From NCBI RefSeq assembly GCF_003967575.1, contig NZ_BIFT01000002.1, positions 2,232,001 to 2,296,000 on the forward strand: DNA of 64,000 bases, read 5' to 3'. The notes beneath the pieces were generated by a model that worked only from the letters and a program-made list of their open reading frames with translations, did no database searches and had not been told where the DNA came from. The stretch is from Dictyobacter alpinus. Its GTDB lineage: Bacteria > Chloroflexota > Ktedonobacteria > Ktedonobacterales > Ktedonobacteraceae. Within the stretch, counting starts at the first letter, position 1. Every line of letters begins with the position of its first letter. A program made the translations under genes and the position numbers. This document shows, piece by piece, positions 52,265 to 61,589 of the stretch.

Positions 52265-54307
52265 TTAGCGTTGCATGGTAATCTCGCGTGCAATAGTGCT
52301 AAAGGTCTCACTTAGCCTGCCCAGATCTGTAAAAAAGCTTTGCTCGTTGGAAGAGGCAATCGCGCGTAGGAAACTATGATCTGCACGGCCAAATCCGATG
52401 GCTATAATTTGTATTTCTGCCTTGTGACAGCGTTGCGCAGCCACAATTGCTCCCAGGCGACCCATCCATGCTCCATCTGTCAGGACCACCGCATAACGTG
52501 GGCCAGCGGTATCATGCAATAAAGTATAAACTTTGTTTAATGAGCCTGCTGATGTGCCCCCACCGGATGAGAGTGAGTCGATGGCCCGACTAATCTTTCT
52601 GGCGTCTTGCGTGGCATGCAAAGGAACATGCACAAAGCTAGAGAAGGAGATCAGGCCAATGGCAATCCTTGAGAGATCACACTGCTGGACAAATTGGTGG
52701 GCGGCCTTCTTGGCTTCGCGTAGTGGTCTGCCCGTCATGCTGCCAGAGGTATCGATGTCCAGGTAAACGGTTATAATCTCTCCTGGCACCTGCTGTTCGC
52801 GCGGACTGCTTAAAAAACGTGCCGGGACATCGGTCGGGATTGGCTGAATGTCCAGGGCCAGTGGCTGACCGGTGGTCCGCTCGGTCGCTGAGATTGTGAC
52901 GGTACCATTTTTGTCGTAGGCATAGGTGATATTGAGTATGGCCGTTTTACTGTTTATGTATGGAAAGCGACTGAACATATAGCGACCCAGATACGAACAT
53001 TGCTGAGGATCTTCCGTCTCACCCTGCGTGAGAAATACTTCTAGTTCTGTGTTGCCATCCCGGCGCAGGGTCATCTCGAAAGGGCGTGTCTGCTGGGTTG
53101 GGATCCCGTTATTTTTGGGAATAATCATACTGTTGATATAGCGGGCCCGGTCGGCGCTTTCGACGATCAAACCCAGGCTGTGGGCGATGACATCCACGGT
53201 GCGTTTTGGTGCGCGTAGCACGAAGTGATCTTCTGTTACCGGATTCTGGCTGGCCTGCAGACTCATCGCAGCCTGGATGGCGGCCCCAATGGCGACGGCC
53301 TCGTCAGGATGAATACCACCCATAGGTGGTTTGCCTGACATGCGTTTGATGTAGTCGCTAACCATGGGCATACGGGTTGAGCCGCCTACGGGCAATACGC
53401 CTGTAATCTCTGCCCAGCTCTTTCCAGCGGTTCGCAGTACACGTTCTGTTAAGAGCTGAGTGCGCTCCATTAATCCTTGTGTCATGCGTTCAAACTGCTC
53501 GCGGGTTACGGTATAGCTGCCAACCTGACCTGAGGCCTGAACACGGATGCTAGCATTCTGACGCGCGCTAAGCTTACGTTTCAGCTCTTCTGCCTGCACA
53601 CGTAGCGCATTGACATCGTCGCCAAATAGCTCCAGCCCAAATTCTTGCTCAAACTGGGCCTCTACATGACTCAGCAGGCTATCATCCCAATCTTTACCAC
53701 CTAGATTGTCGTCCCCATCCGTGCCAATTACTGTTAGTTCTGTGGAGGTAATCACGACCAACGAAACATCAAAGGTACCACCGCCCAGGTCATAAACTAG
53801 AAAGAGTTGCTCCTGGGCATTGGGACCCGGACGCTGACCGTAGGCCAGTGCGGCTGCGGTCGGCTCACTGATGATTTGTAATACATTCAAACCCGCTTTG
53901 TGACCAGCTTCAATAGTTGCGCTACGCTGGGCATGTTTGAAGTACGCCGGTACTGTAATGACCGCGTCGGTCACCTTCTCACCTAAATAGTCTTCGGCAC
54001 ACTCCTTCAAGTAGCGTAAAATGATAGCCGCCAGATCGGTCGCAACATAATCGGTGTCCCCAAAAGCTAGCAAAAAATCAGGATCACCCATATGGCGCTT
54101 AAAGAGTAACGCTATCTCGGTAGCGCCCGCCGCCATCTGTTCGCGTGCCTCTTCGCCTACAATTGGCCTGCTGCCATCAAACCAGATAATCGATGGTGTG
54201 ACGGTGTTGGCATCGCTATTCTTGATTACCTCTGCTCTCCCTTCGCCATTGATAAAAGCAATAGCAGAATATGTAGTTCCCAGGTCAATACCGACAAAGC
54301 TACCCAT
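52265..54307 (-). CDS. Hsp70-like ATPase fused to von Willebrand A domain
   Basis: A 680-residue fusion. Residues 1-370 are an Hsp70 ATPase domain with all usual motifs: GIDLGTTYSAIA, AVITVPAYF, SEPTAAALAYG, YDLGGGTFDVSL and LPVGGSTRMPM. Residues 380-500 match the beta part of the substrate domain (YINSMIIPKNNGIPTQQT). Instead of the helical lid and EEVD tail there is a vWA domain (about 508-680) with MIDAS DIDTSGSM and VVLTDGAW. It would couple ATP-driven clamping to a metal-dependent adhesion surface. GGAG lies 8 bases before the ATG. It is transcribed away from the second GTPase and with GTPase 1 downstream, so it is likely a subunit of the system. Confidence 0.9.
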   Translation of the reverse strand: MGSFVGIDLGTTYSAIAFINGEGRAEVIKNSDANTVTPSIIWFDGSRPIVGEEAREQMAAGATEIALLFKRHMGDPDFLLAFGDTDYVATDLAAIILRYLKECAEDYLGEKVTDAVITVPAYFKHAQRSATIEAGHKAGLNVLQIISEPTAAALAYGQRPGPNAQEQLFLVYDLGGGTFDVSLVVITSTELTVIGTDGDDNLGGKDWDDSLLSHVEAQFEQEFGLELFGDDVNALRVQAEELKRKLSARQNASIRVQASGQVGSYTVTREQFERMTQGLMERTQLLTERVLRTAGKSWAEITGVLPVGGSTRMPMVSDYIKRMSGKPPMGGIHPDEAVAIGAAIQAAMSLQASQNPVTEDHFVLRAPKRTVDVIAHSLGLIVESADRARYINSMIIPKNNGIPTQQTRPFEMTLRRDGNTELEVFLTQGETEDPQQCSYLGRYMFSRFPYINSKTAILNITYAYDKNGTVTISATERTTGQPLALDIQPIPTDVPARFLSSPREQQVPGEIITVYLDIDTSGSMTGRPLREAKKAAHQFVQQCDLSRIAIGLISFSSFVHVPLHATQDARKISRAIDSLSSGGGTSAGSLNKVYTLLHDTAGPRYAVVLTDGAWMGRLGAIVAAQRCHKAEIQIIAIGFGRADHSFLRAIASSNEQSFFTDLGRLSETFSTIAREITMQR

Positions 54308-54575
54308 TGGTGATACTCCTGCTCGCACGGCGTGCGAATAGTATTGCTATTAGAAGAAGATTGTTTGTTTTTGATAGGAAATTTTTATGTTTTAGCTGCT
54401 ATATTTGTATACTAGCATTCTTTAATGTTATTATTATTTCGTGAACATTGCAACAGATTGAGATGCCAAAAACGCGGCCAGAGTTTGAAGTGCGTTGGTA
54501 GGTCGCTACAGTATTATACCAATCTGCTTTATTCTGTTTCAAGAGAGTATTTTCTCGGCTAAAGAGGGATTTTAT

Positions 54576-55718
54576 ATGGGATTCATCGCTCCCTGGCATA
54601 AGGTAGTATGCCCGAGCTGTGGTACGGATTTTTATCCCGGGTCAGCTGATATTGTTTCAGGATTGAACCCCAATAACGTGATGCAGACAGCTCCTACCCA
54701 TAATGTCCTGAAGGTTCTGTCACGTTTCTGGATTACGGCTACAAAGGGGAGAAAATATACCCGGCAGCTGGCTGGCCGGCAATGTCCTAATACCGACTGT
54801 AAACGCGTCTTACCTTATAATATAGAACGTGCCAAAAGTTATACAATTGCTATTATTGGTGATGGCTCGGCTGGTAAAAGCCATTATATTGCTTCTTGTA
54901 TTCATTTATTAAAACAGCGTCAGGCACTCCAGTTGATTGGTTGTAGCCGCATTGTCGGCTGGGGTAAGACTGAAGCGATCTATCAATCAAAGTTTTATCA
55001 ACCAGTTTTTGGTAATTTACAGCCCATTCCTTTGACGCCCAGGGCGCGTTCAGAGATTAATGAGCCTTTGATTTATGAGCTTATCTTTAAGAAAGAGGCC
55101 TGGTGGAAGCCTGCTAAAAGTGTCAACCTCTTCTTTTATGATGCTTCAGGCGAAGATCTGGCTGAACAGGATCGTATGGTGCAGTATAGCTCTTATGTCC
55201 TTAATGCATCGGCGATCATTTTTCTGGCCGATCCTCTTACAATGCCGAATATTGTGAAGGCTTTACCATCAGACTTGAAGCCCGGCGCGATTCGTGAGCG
55301 CAGTTCTTCAGAGGTATTGAATCGTATTACCGAGACCTTCAGAATGGGCCAGGGGCTGGATGCGGGCGCGTCGATTGATATTCCGGTAGCCATTGCGCTC
55401 TCCAAGGCAGATCTCTTGAAATATGTTGTGCGCTCACAAGAGGCGACAACCCAGTTTTTGCGTGAGACAACGTCGACTAACCGCTTGAATACGGCGGATT
55501 TTGCCACTATCAATGAAGAGGTCCAAAAACTGATCTTGCGGGTTGGTGACAAGGTATTGGTGCAGTCGAGTGAGTTATTTAATACTGCCTCCTTCTTTGC
55601 TGTCTCGGCCACCGGATGGGCACCCGATAAAGGCAAGTACCCGGCGATTGAACCATTACGTTGTCTTGATCCTCTGCTCTGGATCTTATGGAAGCTCAAT
55701 GTGATTGAAGCTGAATAG
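54576..55718 (+). CDS. Zinc-ribbon GTPase 2 (double-GTPase-like)
   Basis: A 380-residue paralogue of the GTPase at 50973. Zinc-binding pairs CPSCGTDF (12-15) and CPNTDC (70-75), G1 IIGDGSAGKSHY (93-104), G3 FFYDASGEDLAE, G4 LSKADLL, G5 FAVSATGW, and the same LLWILWKLNVI end. The P-loop block GKSHYIAS is shared by both. AGAGGGA lies 6 bases before the ATG at 54576; the longer frame from 54495 is less likely. The gene is divergent from the Hsp70-vWA gene and heads a four-gene plus-strand unit. A pair of such GTPases is the core of the double-GTPase systems; assignment is by motif and context, not by search. Confidence 0.8.
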   Translation: MGFIAPWHKVVCPSCGTDFYPGSADIVSGLNPNNVMQTAPTHNVLKVLSRFWITATKGRKYTRQLAGRQCPNTDCKRVLPYNIERAKSYTIAIIGDGSAGKSHYIASCIHLLKQRQALQLIGCSRIVGWGKTEAIYQSKFYQPVFGNLQPIPLTPRARSEINEPLIYELIFKKEAWWKPAKSVNLFFYDASGEDLAEQDRMVQYSSYVLNASAIIFLADPLTMPNIVKALPSDLKPGAIRERSSSEVLNRITETFRMGQGLDAGASIDIPVAIALSKADLLKYVVRSQEATTQFLRETTSTNRLNTADFATINEEVQKLILRVGDKVLVQSSELFNTASFFAVSATGWAPDKGKYPAIEPLRCLDPLLWILWKLNVIEAE

Positions 55719-55798
55719 TGCTACTGACTTCTCTGCCTTTTTCAGGAGTAGATAGCAGAGTATGGGCATGTTCAAAATAGATAGGAGAGAGACGTACG

Positions 55799-58700
55799 AT
55801 GGATCAACTCTGGTATACCTGGTCTACTGTTGGTTTGGGCAGTGTGACAGGGCATCGAGTGCGTGCGGCCTCACATGAATTGGCAGATTTACATGGCGAT
55901 TGGTATCGCGAGATTGAACGGCATCTGCAATATGAATTACCTGATGGCATTAATCCTTATGATATGACAACTGAGAGCGCGCCACATAGTCTGGCTTATA
56001 TCAATACAGAGCGGGGGCTGATTATGCTTCATCGTGCCTACGCTGGTGAAGATGCCTATGGGCGCGCAGGCGCATTTTTTGTGCATGTGCTGGCCAATCT
56101 TAAAGATAGTTCAAGTTCCGCTGCTATTAATTCCTGGGGCTCTTCTTTTTGGAAAATGGGTGATGATTTACCTCCCGATCAACTTGATTTGCCACAGGTT
56201 TTCGAGCTACCTGTTGGTTCACTGAATGCTGCTACGATTGCCCATCAGTCAGATAGCCAGCGACAACTTTATCGTCAGAATCTAACCTTCTTAATTGAAG
56301 CCTACCTCTCTCTGAATGATTGGCAGAATATTTATATCGAAACCTACGCTGAAGAAGGCGTGCATGAGGCAGCTGAACGCAATACAGAGCTTATCTGGGG
56401 CCTGTTGCATTGTCTTCCGCCCGGCCTGACTAAATCAGTTACTTTCTGTACCTATGAAGCCCATGTAGAGCACTCACCGGCTCGCATTGTGGGGACCTGT
56501 TACTCTTCGCTGGATGCGCTGCAGCGTGCTCAACCCCTGGATGGTCCTACTCTCAAGTGGGCCTATGGACGGGACGGGAACTCCTTGCTGTTTGATCCGG
56601 TGATCCCGCCACTGGCAGATATGCCCGCTGCCGCTCCTGAAAATAATCAACAGGCTAACTCTGAACACCAGCAGTTGCGGCAACAGTATGCCCGCTATGC
56701 AGTTGTCAGGTTGCTCAGTGGTAGCGATAAAGATCTCAAAGAGTTAGAGGCTCTATTTAGTTTGAGCCAGGATTGGCAGGTTAAGGATAGAGTCACCTTC
56801 TTGCTGGCCTATAAACTTTTCTCCGCCAGTAAATTGACTGCCGAAGATATGCAGATGGTCTTTGACCCCGAGCGGGCTGTTTCCTTACTGATACCAGAAA
56901 CGGTACGCGCTGCAGTACTCCAATTTATGGTTATCCACCATCCACAATGGTGGTTTACCGTAGGACAGACATCCTGGGAAGAGCTTTATCAGCAATCTTA
57001 TACTACACCCGGACTCGCACAAACCCTGGCGGATTTTGCCACCTATATCAAATATGCCATCGTTACTGACCTGATTGGTGGCAATCCTAAACGTGCCAAC
57101 GTTTACCTGCCGTTGCTGACCACTATCGCGCCGCCTCAGCAGTACAAAGAATTATGGAAGTCACTATTAATAGAACTGACGCCGCGCCTGACTTCTAATC
57201 AACAGCTGTACCCCTATCAATTATTCGAGTCAGCTTTCTATCTTGGCTTGCTAGGAAATTGCTCATATGTCTCAGACATTCCCGAAGATATCCTGCGTTC
57301 CTGGCTCCGCATCCCCTGGGAAAATGTTAGTGTCCTGTGTCAACAGAACATCTCCCCCGCTTGGAAAGCCAGAGCTATCGCCTGGCTCATCCTAGGGGAT
57401 CAAGGACAGTTTCCTCAAGACCTTGTTAAGATTGTAATGTCTGTGCAAAAAGATTATGAAGCGGCTCTCCAGTATATAGTCTTCTCGGAAAAGGCTGCCC
57501 CCGCTCTTTCTAATCTCATTATGCTGATCAATGGTTTTGGCTATCAGTATGGAGCATCTGCCGTTTCACAACTCTTATTCACCTGCTGCTTAAGTGCTCG
57601 GGAGATCGAGCGTCTTTTCAGAGAGACGCGATTAAAATGGTCCGAAATAGATGTGATTTTCTTGCAGCACTGGGAATTTTTATTGTTGGTAGCCTCAGAT
57701 GTGCCAATTGTACTTCAGTGTACGGAAAGATTCTTCAGCAACTTATCAGATGTATCTGTTTTAAAGCAGCCTGGAACTGTTTCACTGTTAAAAACAGTTT
57801 CCAAAAAAATGACAATGCCTTCTTCCCTGACAGAGGCTGTACAAGACTGGTCTTTAATAAGAGAAACTATGCAGACGAGCAATAATAATAATGCCCGTTT
57901 GCTTGTACGAAGCGAAACAAACTTAAACAGGCTGGTCCTTGCCATTCAAAAACGATCGTTGCAGAAAGATAGCTACTACCGGACCATGCTTTTCCGCTAT
58001 TTGATTAATGGCATCGAGCGTGCGGAAGATCTGGAACGCTGCAAGAAACATCTCTCACCAACATTTTTTTCCCCTCAGCATGGTCGCATGGCTTTTATTC
58101 GTGAGCTCGATCTGCTGGCTGGTGAAATATATCAGTCACATATGAATCCTGGTTTGCTATTGCCGTATATCTATCAGACTATTCTAGACGCCTGGGATTA
58201 TCCTAAGAAAAAGAAAGAGGATGTCATACCAGCGTTGTTGGGCTCGCTCTTGCAGAATGCTGATAAGAAGACCTTTGATTTTATCGATCGACATAATCGA
58301 TGGCCGGACGAAGTTGAAAAAGAATGGAAGTATTATTCAGAAGATTTACGTCCAGGCTCATTACTTGGCTTTATTCCGTTTCGATGGGGCTCTTCCAAAA
58401 AGAACGAAACCGCACAACAACCTGCTATTTCTTCTAACGTAACTGTTCCAGCCTCGAATGGGCACGCTCCTGTACCTGCTCAAGGCCTCTCACTACAACA
58501 TCAGCAATTACCTAACACGTACCAGCCTACAACTACCGCTGCTGGTCAGACGCCATTGCAATCTATTGCGCATAATTATACATCTATGGATAATGATAAA
58601 CATGTCTCGCCAGTCAGAGCTTCAAATGACGACATCTCTGTTTCTGCTGTTTACGGTCAAGAAGGACATACTACTGTAAAAGCTCTCTCATCATTTGATG

Positions 58701-59230
58701 CGAATATAATTGCCTGGTTTCAAGAGAGAGGGATTTCTTTCCAGGAATTTCAAAGAATGGAAGAATTAAAAGGGTTCTATTTTCTATATAGAAAGTCTTT
58801 TTATAAACCCTCCGCAGGGAAATTTTATCGTGATCTTCAAATGCTTGAAAATACCAGAATAGGCTATCATAGCGATAAAAATCATACCATCAAATACTCT
58901 ATCAAGACAATTGTATATGATCCATATATTACTCAGTTATTACTTGAATATCAGCCGGATATAAGTGCGGATTTAGAGCAAAAATCTATTAAAATAATCG
59001 ATAAAGTGAGTGGAGTGAAGGATTTTGCAAAATATATCGAAAAAAAATATTCTCTGCAAGATTTGAAGGAGGTAATTTTATATTTTCTCCGGGCTCGTGC
59101 CCTGGAAATGTCGTTATTGAGCTCAAATCAACAGGACAGTTTGGAATATTGGATAAGTCGACAGCAGTTTGAGCCTATTAAGTTTAATCAATCTTTGATT
59201 GATGATTATAAGAAGAAGAGAAATATTTGA
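55799..59230 (+). CDS. GAP1-like large protein with separate C-terminal domain
   Basis: A 1143-residue protein. Residues 1-190 resemble the GAP1 N-terminal domain: YTWSTVGLGSVTGHRVRAAS, HRAYAGEDAYGRAGAFFVHV and SWGSSFWKMGDD. LLHCLPPGLTKSVTFCTYEA follows at about residue 205. Residues 290-860 are mostly helical (possible GAP1-M/C region). Residues about 865-960 are a low-complexity Gln/Thr/Pro linker, and the last 180 residues form a separate, AT-rich, Lys-rich domain (FDANIIAWFQERGISFQEFQ, YFLRARALEM) that I do not recognise and that may be the effector. It lies 80 bases after GTPase 2 on the same strand. AGGAGAG precedes the ATG. GAP1 proteins are thought to be GTPase-coupled adaptors. Confidence 0.7.
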   Translation: MDQLWYTWSTVGLGSVTGHRVRAASHELADLHGDWYREIERHLQYELPDGINPYDMTTESAPHSLAYINTERGLIMLHRAYAGEDAYGRAGAFFVHVLANLKDSSSSAAINSWGSSFWKMGDDLPPDQLDLPQVFELPVGSLNAATIAHQSDSQRQLYRQNLTFLIEAYLSLNDWQNIYIETYAEEGVHEAAERNTELIWGLLHCLPPGLTKSVTFCTYEAHVEHSPARIVGTCYSSLDALQRAQPLDGPTLKWAYGRDGNSLLFDPVIPPLADMPAAAPENNQQANSEHQQLRQQYARYAVVRLLSGSDKDLKELEALFSLSQDWQVKDRVTFLLAYKLFSASKLTAEDMQMVFDPERAVSLLIPETVRAAVLQFMVIHHPQWWFTVGQTSWEELYQQSYTTPGLAQTLADFATYIKYAIVTDLIGGNPKRANVYLPLLTTIAPPQQYKELWKSLLIELTPRLTSNQQLYPYQLFESAFYLGLLGNCSYVSDIPEDILRSWLRIPWENVSVLCQQNISPAWKARAIAWLILGDQGQFPQDLVKIVMSVQKDYEAALQYIVFSEKAAPALSNLIMLINGFGYQYGASAVSQLLFTCCLSAREIERLFRETRLKWSEIDVIFLQHWEFLLLVASDVPIVLQCTERFFSNLSDVSVLKQPGTVSLLKTVSKKMTMPSSLTEAVQDWSLIRETMQTSNNNNARLLVRSETNLNRLVLAIQKRSLQKDSYYRTMLFRYLINGIERAEDLERCKKHLSPTFFSPQHGRMAFIRELDLLAGEIYQSHMNPGLLLPYIYQTILDAWDYPKKKKEDVIPALLGSLLQNADKKTFDFIDRHNRWPDEVEKEWKYYSEDLRPGSLLGFIPFRWGSSKKNETAQQPAISSNVTVPASNGHAPVPAQGLSLQHQQLPNTYQPTTTAAGQTPLQSIAHNYTSMDNDKHVSPVRASNDDISVSAVYGQEGHTTVKALSSFDANIIAWFQERGISFQEFQRMEELKGFYFLYRKSFYKPSAGKFYRDLQMLENTRIGYHSDKNHTIKYSIKTIVYDPYITQLLLEYQPDISADLEQKSIKIIDKVSGVKDFAKYIEKKYSLQDLKEVILYFLRARALEMSLLSSNQQDSLEYWISRQQFEPIKFNQSLIDDYKKKRNI

Positions 59231-59423
59231 GCCCAAATTTACAACACTTGATTTGTATTCCTAGCATCGAATGTTGAAGGTTGAACCTACTTTGTTGCTT
59301 TTATTGATCATTGGTATTTTTGTATGGCCTGGGCTGCGAGGATGGAGCGTGGGGTCGTTTGTTCTTTTGTATGTGGTGTTTTGAGACTGTTTTTTTTTGT
59401 TTAAGGGAGATATTTGAATAGCT

Positions 59424-60677
59424 ATGCTTAACGATAAAGATGCTGTAATTGATCAGCTAACTGATCTGGCCACTGAGGTCGATAGCAGTGATCCAAACGG
59501 GGCCATCCGTCTGCGTGAGCTGAGTAATGCGGTGCGTGGCGGCCAGTATGCCGATGCCTGGGCCGGCAATGACTTATACAATTTGATTAATATCGATGCG
59601 ATCGTTAATCGCTATCGCGTACAACAAAGGGTGGATGGTCGTATTGCGCTGGTTGAGACATGCCGCAATATTTTTATTTTCTTGCCGCTCTTTTTTACCT
59701 GGCTAGGAATCGCGCGCGCGATTCCTGCCTACTATACCCTGGTAACCCAGTATCCAAAGTTTAGTACGACCCCCTTTCTGCAGCTCTGGCAGGGTGGTTT
59801 TAATGGCACGTCTTCCTGGGGCTGGATCGATACACTGGGCGGTATCGCTACTATCGACTGTATCTTGATCTCCATCATTGTGGTACTTACTATCTATTCA
59901 TCCATCATGACGCATAATTCACAGATGAAGCGGGATCGCAAAGCTGAGGCTCTGCGTGATAATCTGGCCCATGCCCTGGCCGGGGCGACCCTTTTCCTAT
60001 CTACGCGCCACTGGACGCAGCCAACCAATTTCGTGGATCGCTTTAACTCTGTCGTTAATAGTTTCAATTCAGTCATATCGGGCCTGGAGGAGCAGATTAA
60101 GACTGAGCGCCAGGAACTGGCTCAGTTGGCCGAGCGCCAGCGCCAGGAGTTCGCCCTCTTTAATTCCTTTAAGACTTCGCTGGTGGCCAGCATGGATAAT
60201 GTGGCGACTACTATTCGGGATCTCAAGGATTCCCAGCAGGTGCTGAATACCAGTATTAATAGCCTGGTGGCTCCCACACAGGAGATGACTAATCAGCAGA
60301 AGACGTTGCTGGTGAATTCTAAGAGCACATTGGATCAACTGACCCGCCAGGCCGTAGCCCAGGAAGATGTGGTGAAGCAGCAGAAGCTCTGGGGTGAGAA
60401 GTTGCATAATGTATTGACGATCCTTGATGGAACCGTCAATGAGGCGAAGACCCTGTCGTCTCATATCTCTAAGTTTACGGAAGAGCAGAAGGGGCTGGTT
60501 AAGCTGCTGCAGATTGAGCATGGAGACCAGGCTCAACTGGTGAAAGATATTATCACCAATACGAATGCCATGAATCGCATTATTAAGCAGATTGATGAGA
60601 GCGCTACCAATATCAATGGTGTGACGGTCAATATGGGCGAGGTTGCGCGACGTATCGCAGCTAAAGTACCTGTCTAA
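59424..60677 (+). CDS. Two-helix membrane protein with long coiled coil (MotA/ZorA-like)
   Basis: A 417-residue protein. Two hydrophobic helices at about residues 82-104 (NIFIFLPLFFTWLGIARAIP) and 138-160 (LGGIATIDCILISIIVVLTI), then a long cytoplasmic helix region from residue 205 to the end with heptads (EEQIKTERQELAQLAERQRQ, then QVLNTSINSLVAPTQEM). The arrangement of helices then a long tail, directly followed by a single-TM protein with an intramembrane acidic residue, resembles the ZorA part of the Zorya system. Two rather than more TM helices is a difference. The 190 bases upstream hold nothing. It may be a membrane motor or tether for the GTPase system. Confidence 0.65.
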   Translation: MLNDKDAVIDQLTDLATEVDSSDPNGAIRLRELSNAVRGGQYADAWAGNDLYNLINIDAIVNRYRVQQRVDGRIALVETCRNIFIFLPLFFTWLGIARAIPAYYTLVTQYPKFSTTPFLQLWQGGFNGTSSWGWIDTLGGIATIDCILISIIVVLTIYSSIMTHNSQMKRDRKAEALRDNLAHALAGATLFLSTRHWTQPTNFVDRFNSVVNSFNSVISGLEEQIKTERQELAQLAERQRQEFALFNSFKTSLVASMDNVATTIRDLKDSQQVLNTSINSLVAPTQEMTNQQKTLLVNSKSTLDQLTRQAVAQEDVVKQQKLWGEKLHNVLTILDGTVNEAKTLSSHISKFTEEQKGLVKLLQIEHGDQAQLVKDIITNTNAMNRIIKQIDESATNINGVTVNMGEVARRIAAKVPV

Positions 60678-60713
60678 TAGCTGTGAAGCAGGTCAATCAA
60701 GAGAGGAATAGAA

Positions 60714-61505
60714 ATGCTGCGCTCTGTACAGAATAATACGGTTCTGCTGGCAGGCTGGTTGTTTGCCGACTTGTTGCTCGGCCTGATGGTAATTTTCCTG
60801 GCCGCCATTCCAGGCGTGCCACCGCCAACGCCTCCTGCGCCACCCAGGCTTATCGTCAGCCCCAAGACGCTGGTGCCGCAGAATCCCGACTGCGCAATCG
60901 GTAATATTGATAAGCCGCGCTGTGAAGCTGTGATCACGCTGAAAGAGAGCGATGACTCCAGAGTTAATGTGACCTGGTCCGTACGTAGCGATATTAGCGA
61001 TGTCATTAATTTTTCGCCCGCTACTGGTACCATCACACCCGGACAAGAAGTGCAGGTCAAAATATCGAAGGTGCCATGCCAGAATGGTTCGTTTATCTTT
61101 GATGGTACCGCCAGTGCGGCTTCTCAGACTGTAGCCTGGAAATGTACGGCCAAACCCGATCGCCTTGAATCCAGTTATGTGCCCTTGCGTTTTACTGGCG
61201 AGGATACCGATGGCATCTTGAATAATGATCGTAGGGCCATTGATCGCCTGAAACGTGAGATCAAGGGTCGGCGTGAATTGCGCAATCGTCGTGTTGGCCT
61301 GGTAATCATTAAAGGCGGTGCTGAATTGAATAATCCCGACCGTGGTGCGGAGGTGGCGAAAAAAGTCTATGGTATCCTGGATCAACTATCAGCTGAAAGA
61401 TTTGCGCCTTTTGCGGATGCCTCGCACTATCAGCCACTATTTAATACTGCTGAAAATACAGACGTAATCATTATTGATGTCTATCTATTCAAAATCACGC
61501 AATAG
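60714..61505 (+). CDS. Single-TM protein with intramembrane Asp (MotB/ZorB-like)
   Basis: A 263-residue protein, 36 bases after the coiled-coil gene. The helix at residues 9-31 (TVLLAGWLFADLLLGLMVIF) contains Asp19, like the ion-conducting Asp of MotB/ZorB/ExbD. After a Pro-rich hinge (residues 34-44) comes a beta domain of Ig/BACON appearance with four cysteines (60, 70, 122, 144). The last 110 residues (ILNNDRRAIDRLKREIKGRR, RVGLVIIKGGAELNNPDRGA, EVAKKVYGILDQLSAE) resemble a weak OmpA-like fold. As MotB partner it should project outside the membrane. GAGAGGAA lies 8 bases before the ATG. The OmpA match is inferred from pattern only. Confidence 0.65.
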   Translation: MLRSVQNNTVLLAGWLFADLLLGLMVIFLAAIPGVPPPTPPAPPRLIVSPKTLVPQNPDCAIGNIDKPRCEAVITLKESDDSRVNVTWSVRSDISDVINFSPATGTITPGQEVQVKISKVPCQNGSFIFDGTASAASQTVAWKCTAKPDRLESSYVPLRFTGEDTDGILNNDRRAIDRLKREIKGRRELRNRRVGLVIIKGGAELNNPDRGAEVAKKVYGILDQLSAERFAPFADASHYQPLFNTAENTDVIIIDVYLFKITQ

Positions 61506-61589
61506 CTGGCTTGTTCAGGGAAAAGGATTGAGCTGTGCGTCTAGTTTCCTGTGGGTGTACGCATAGGTCCGGGTCTATGACGGAGTTCT

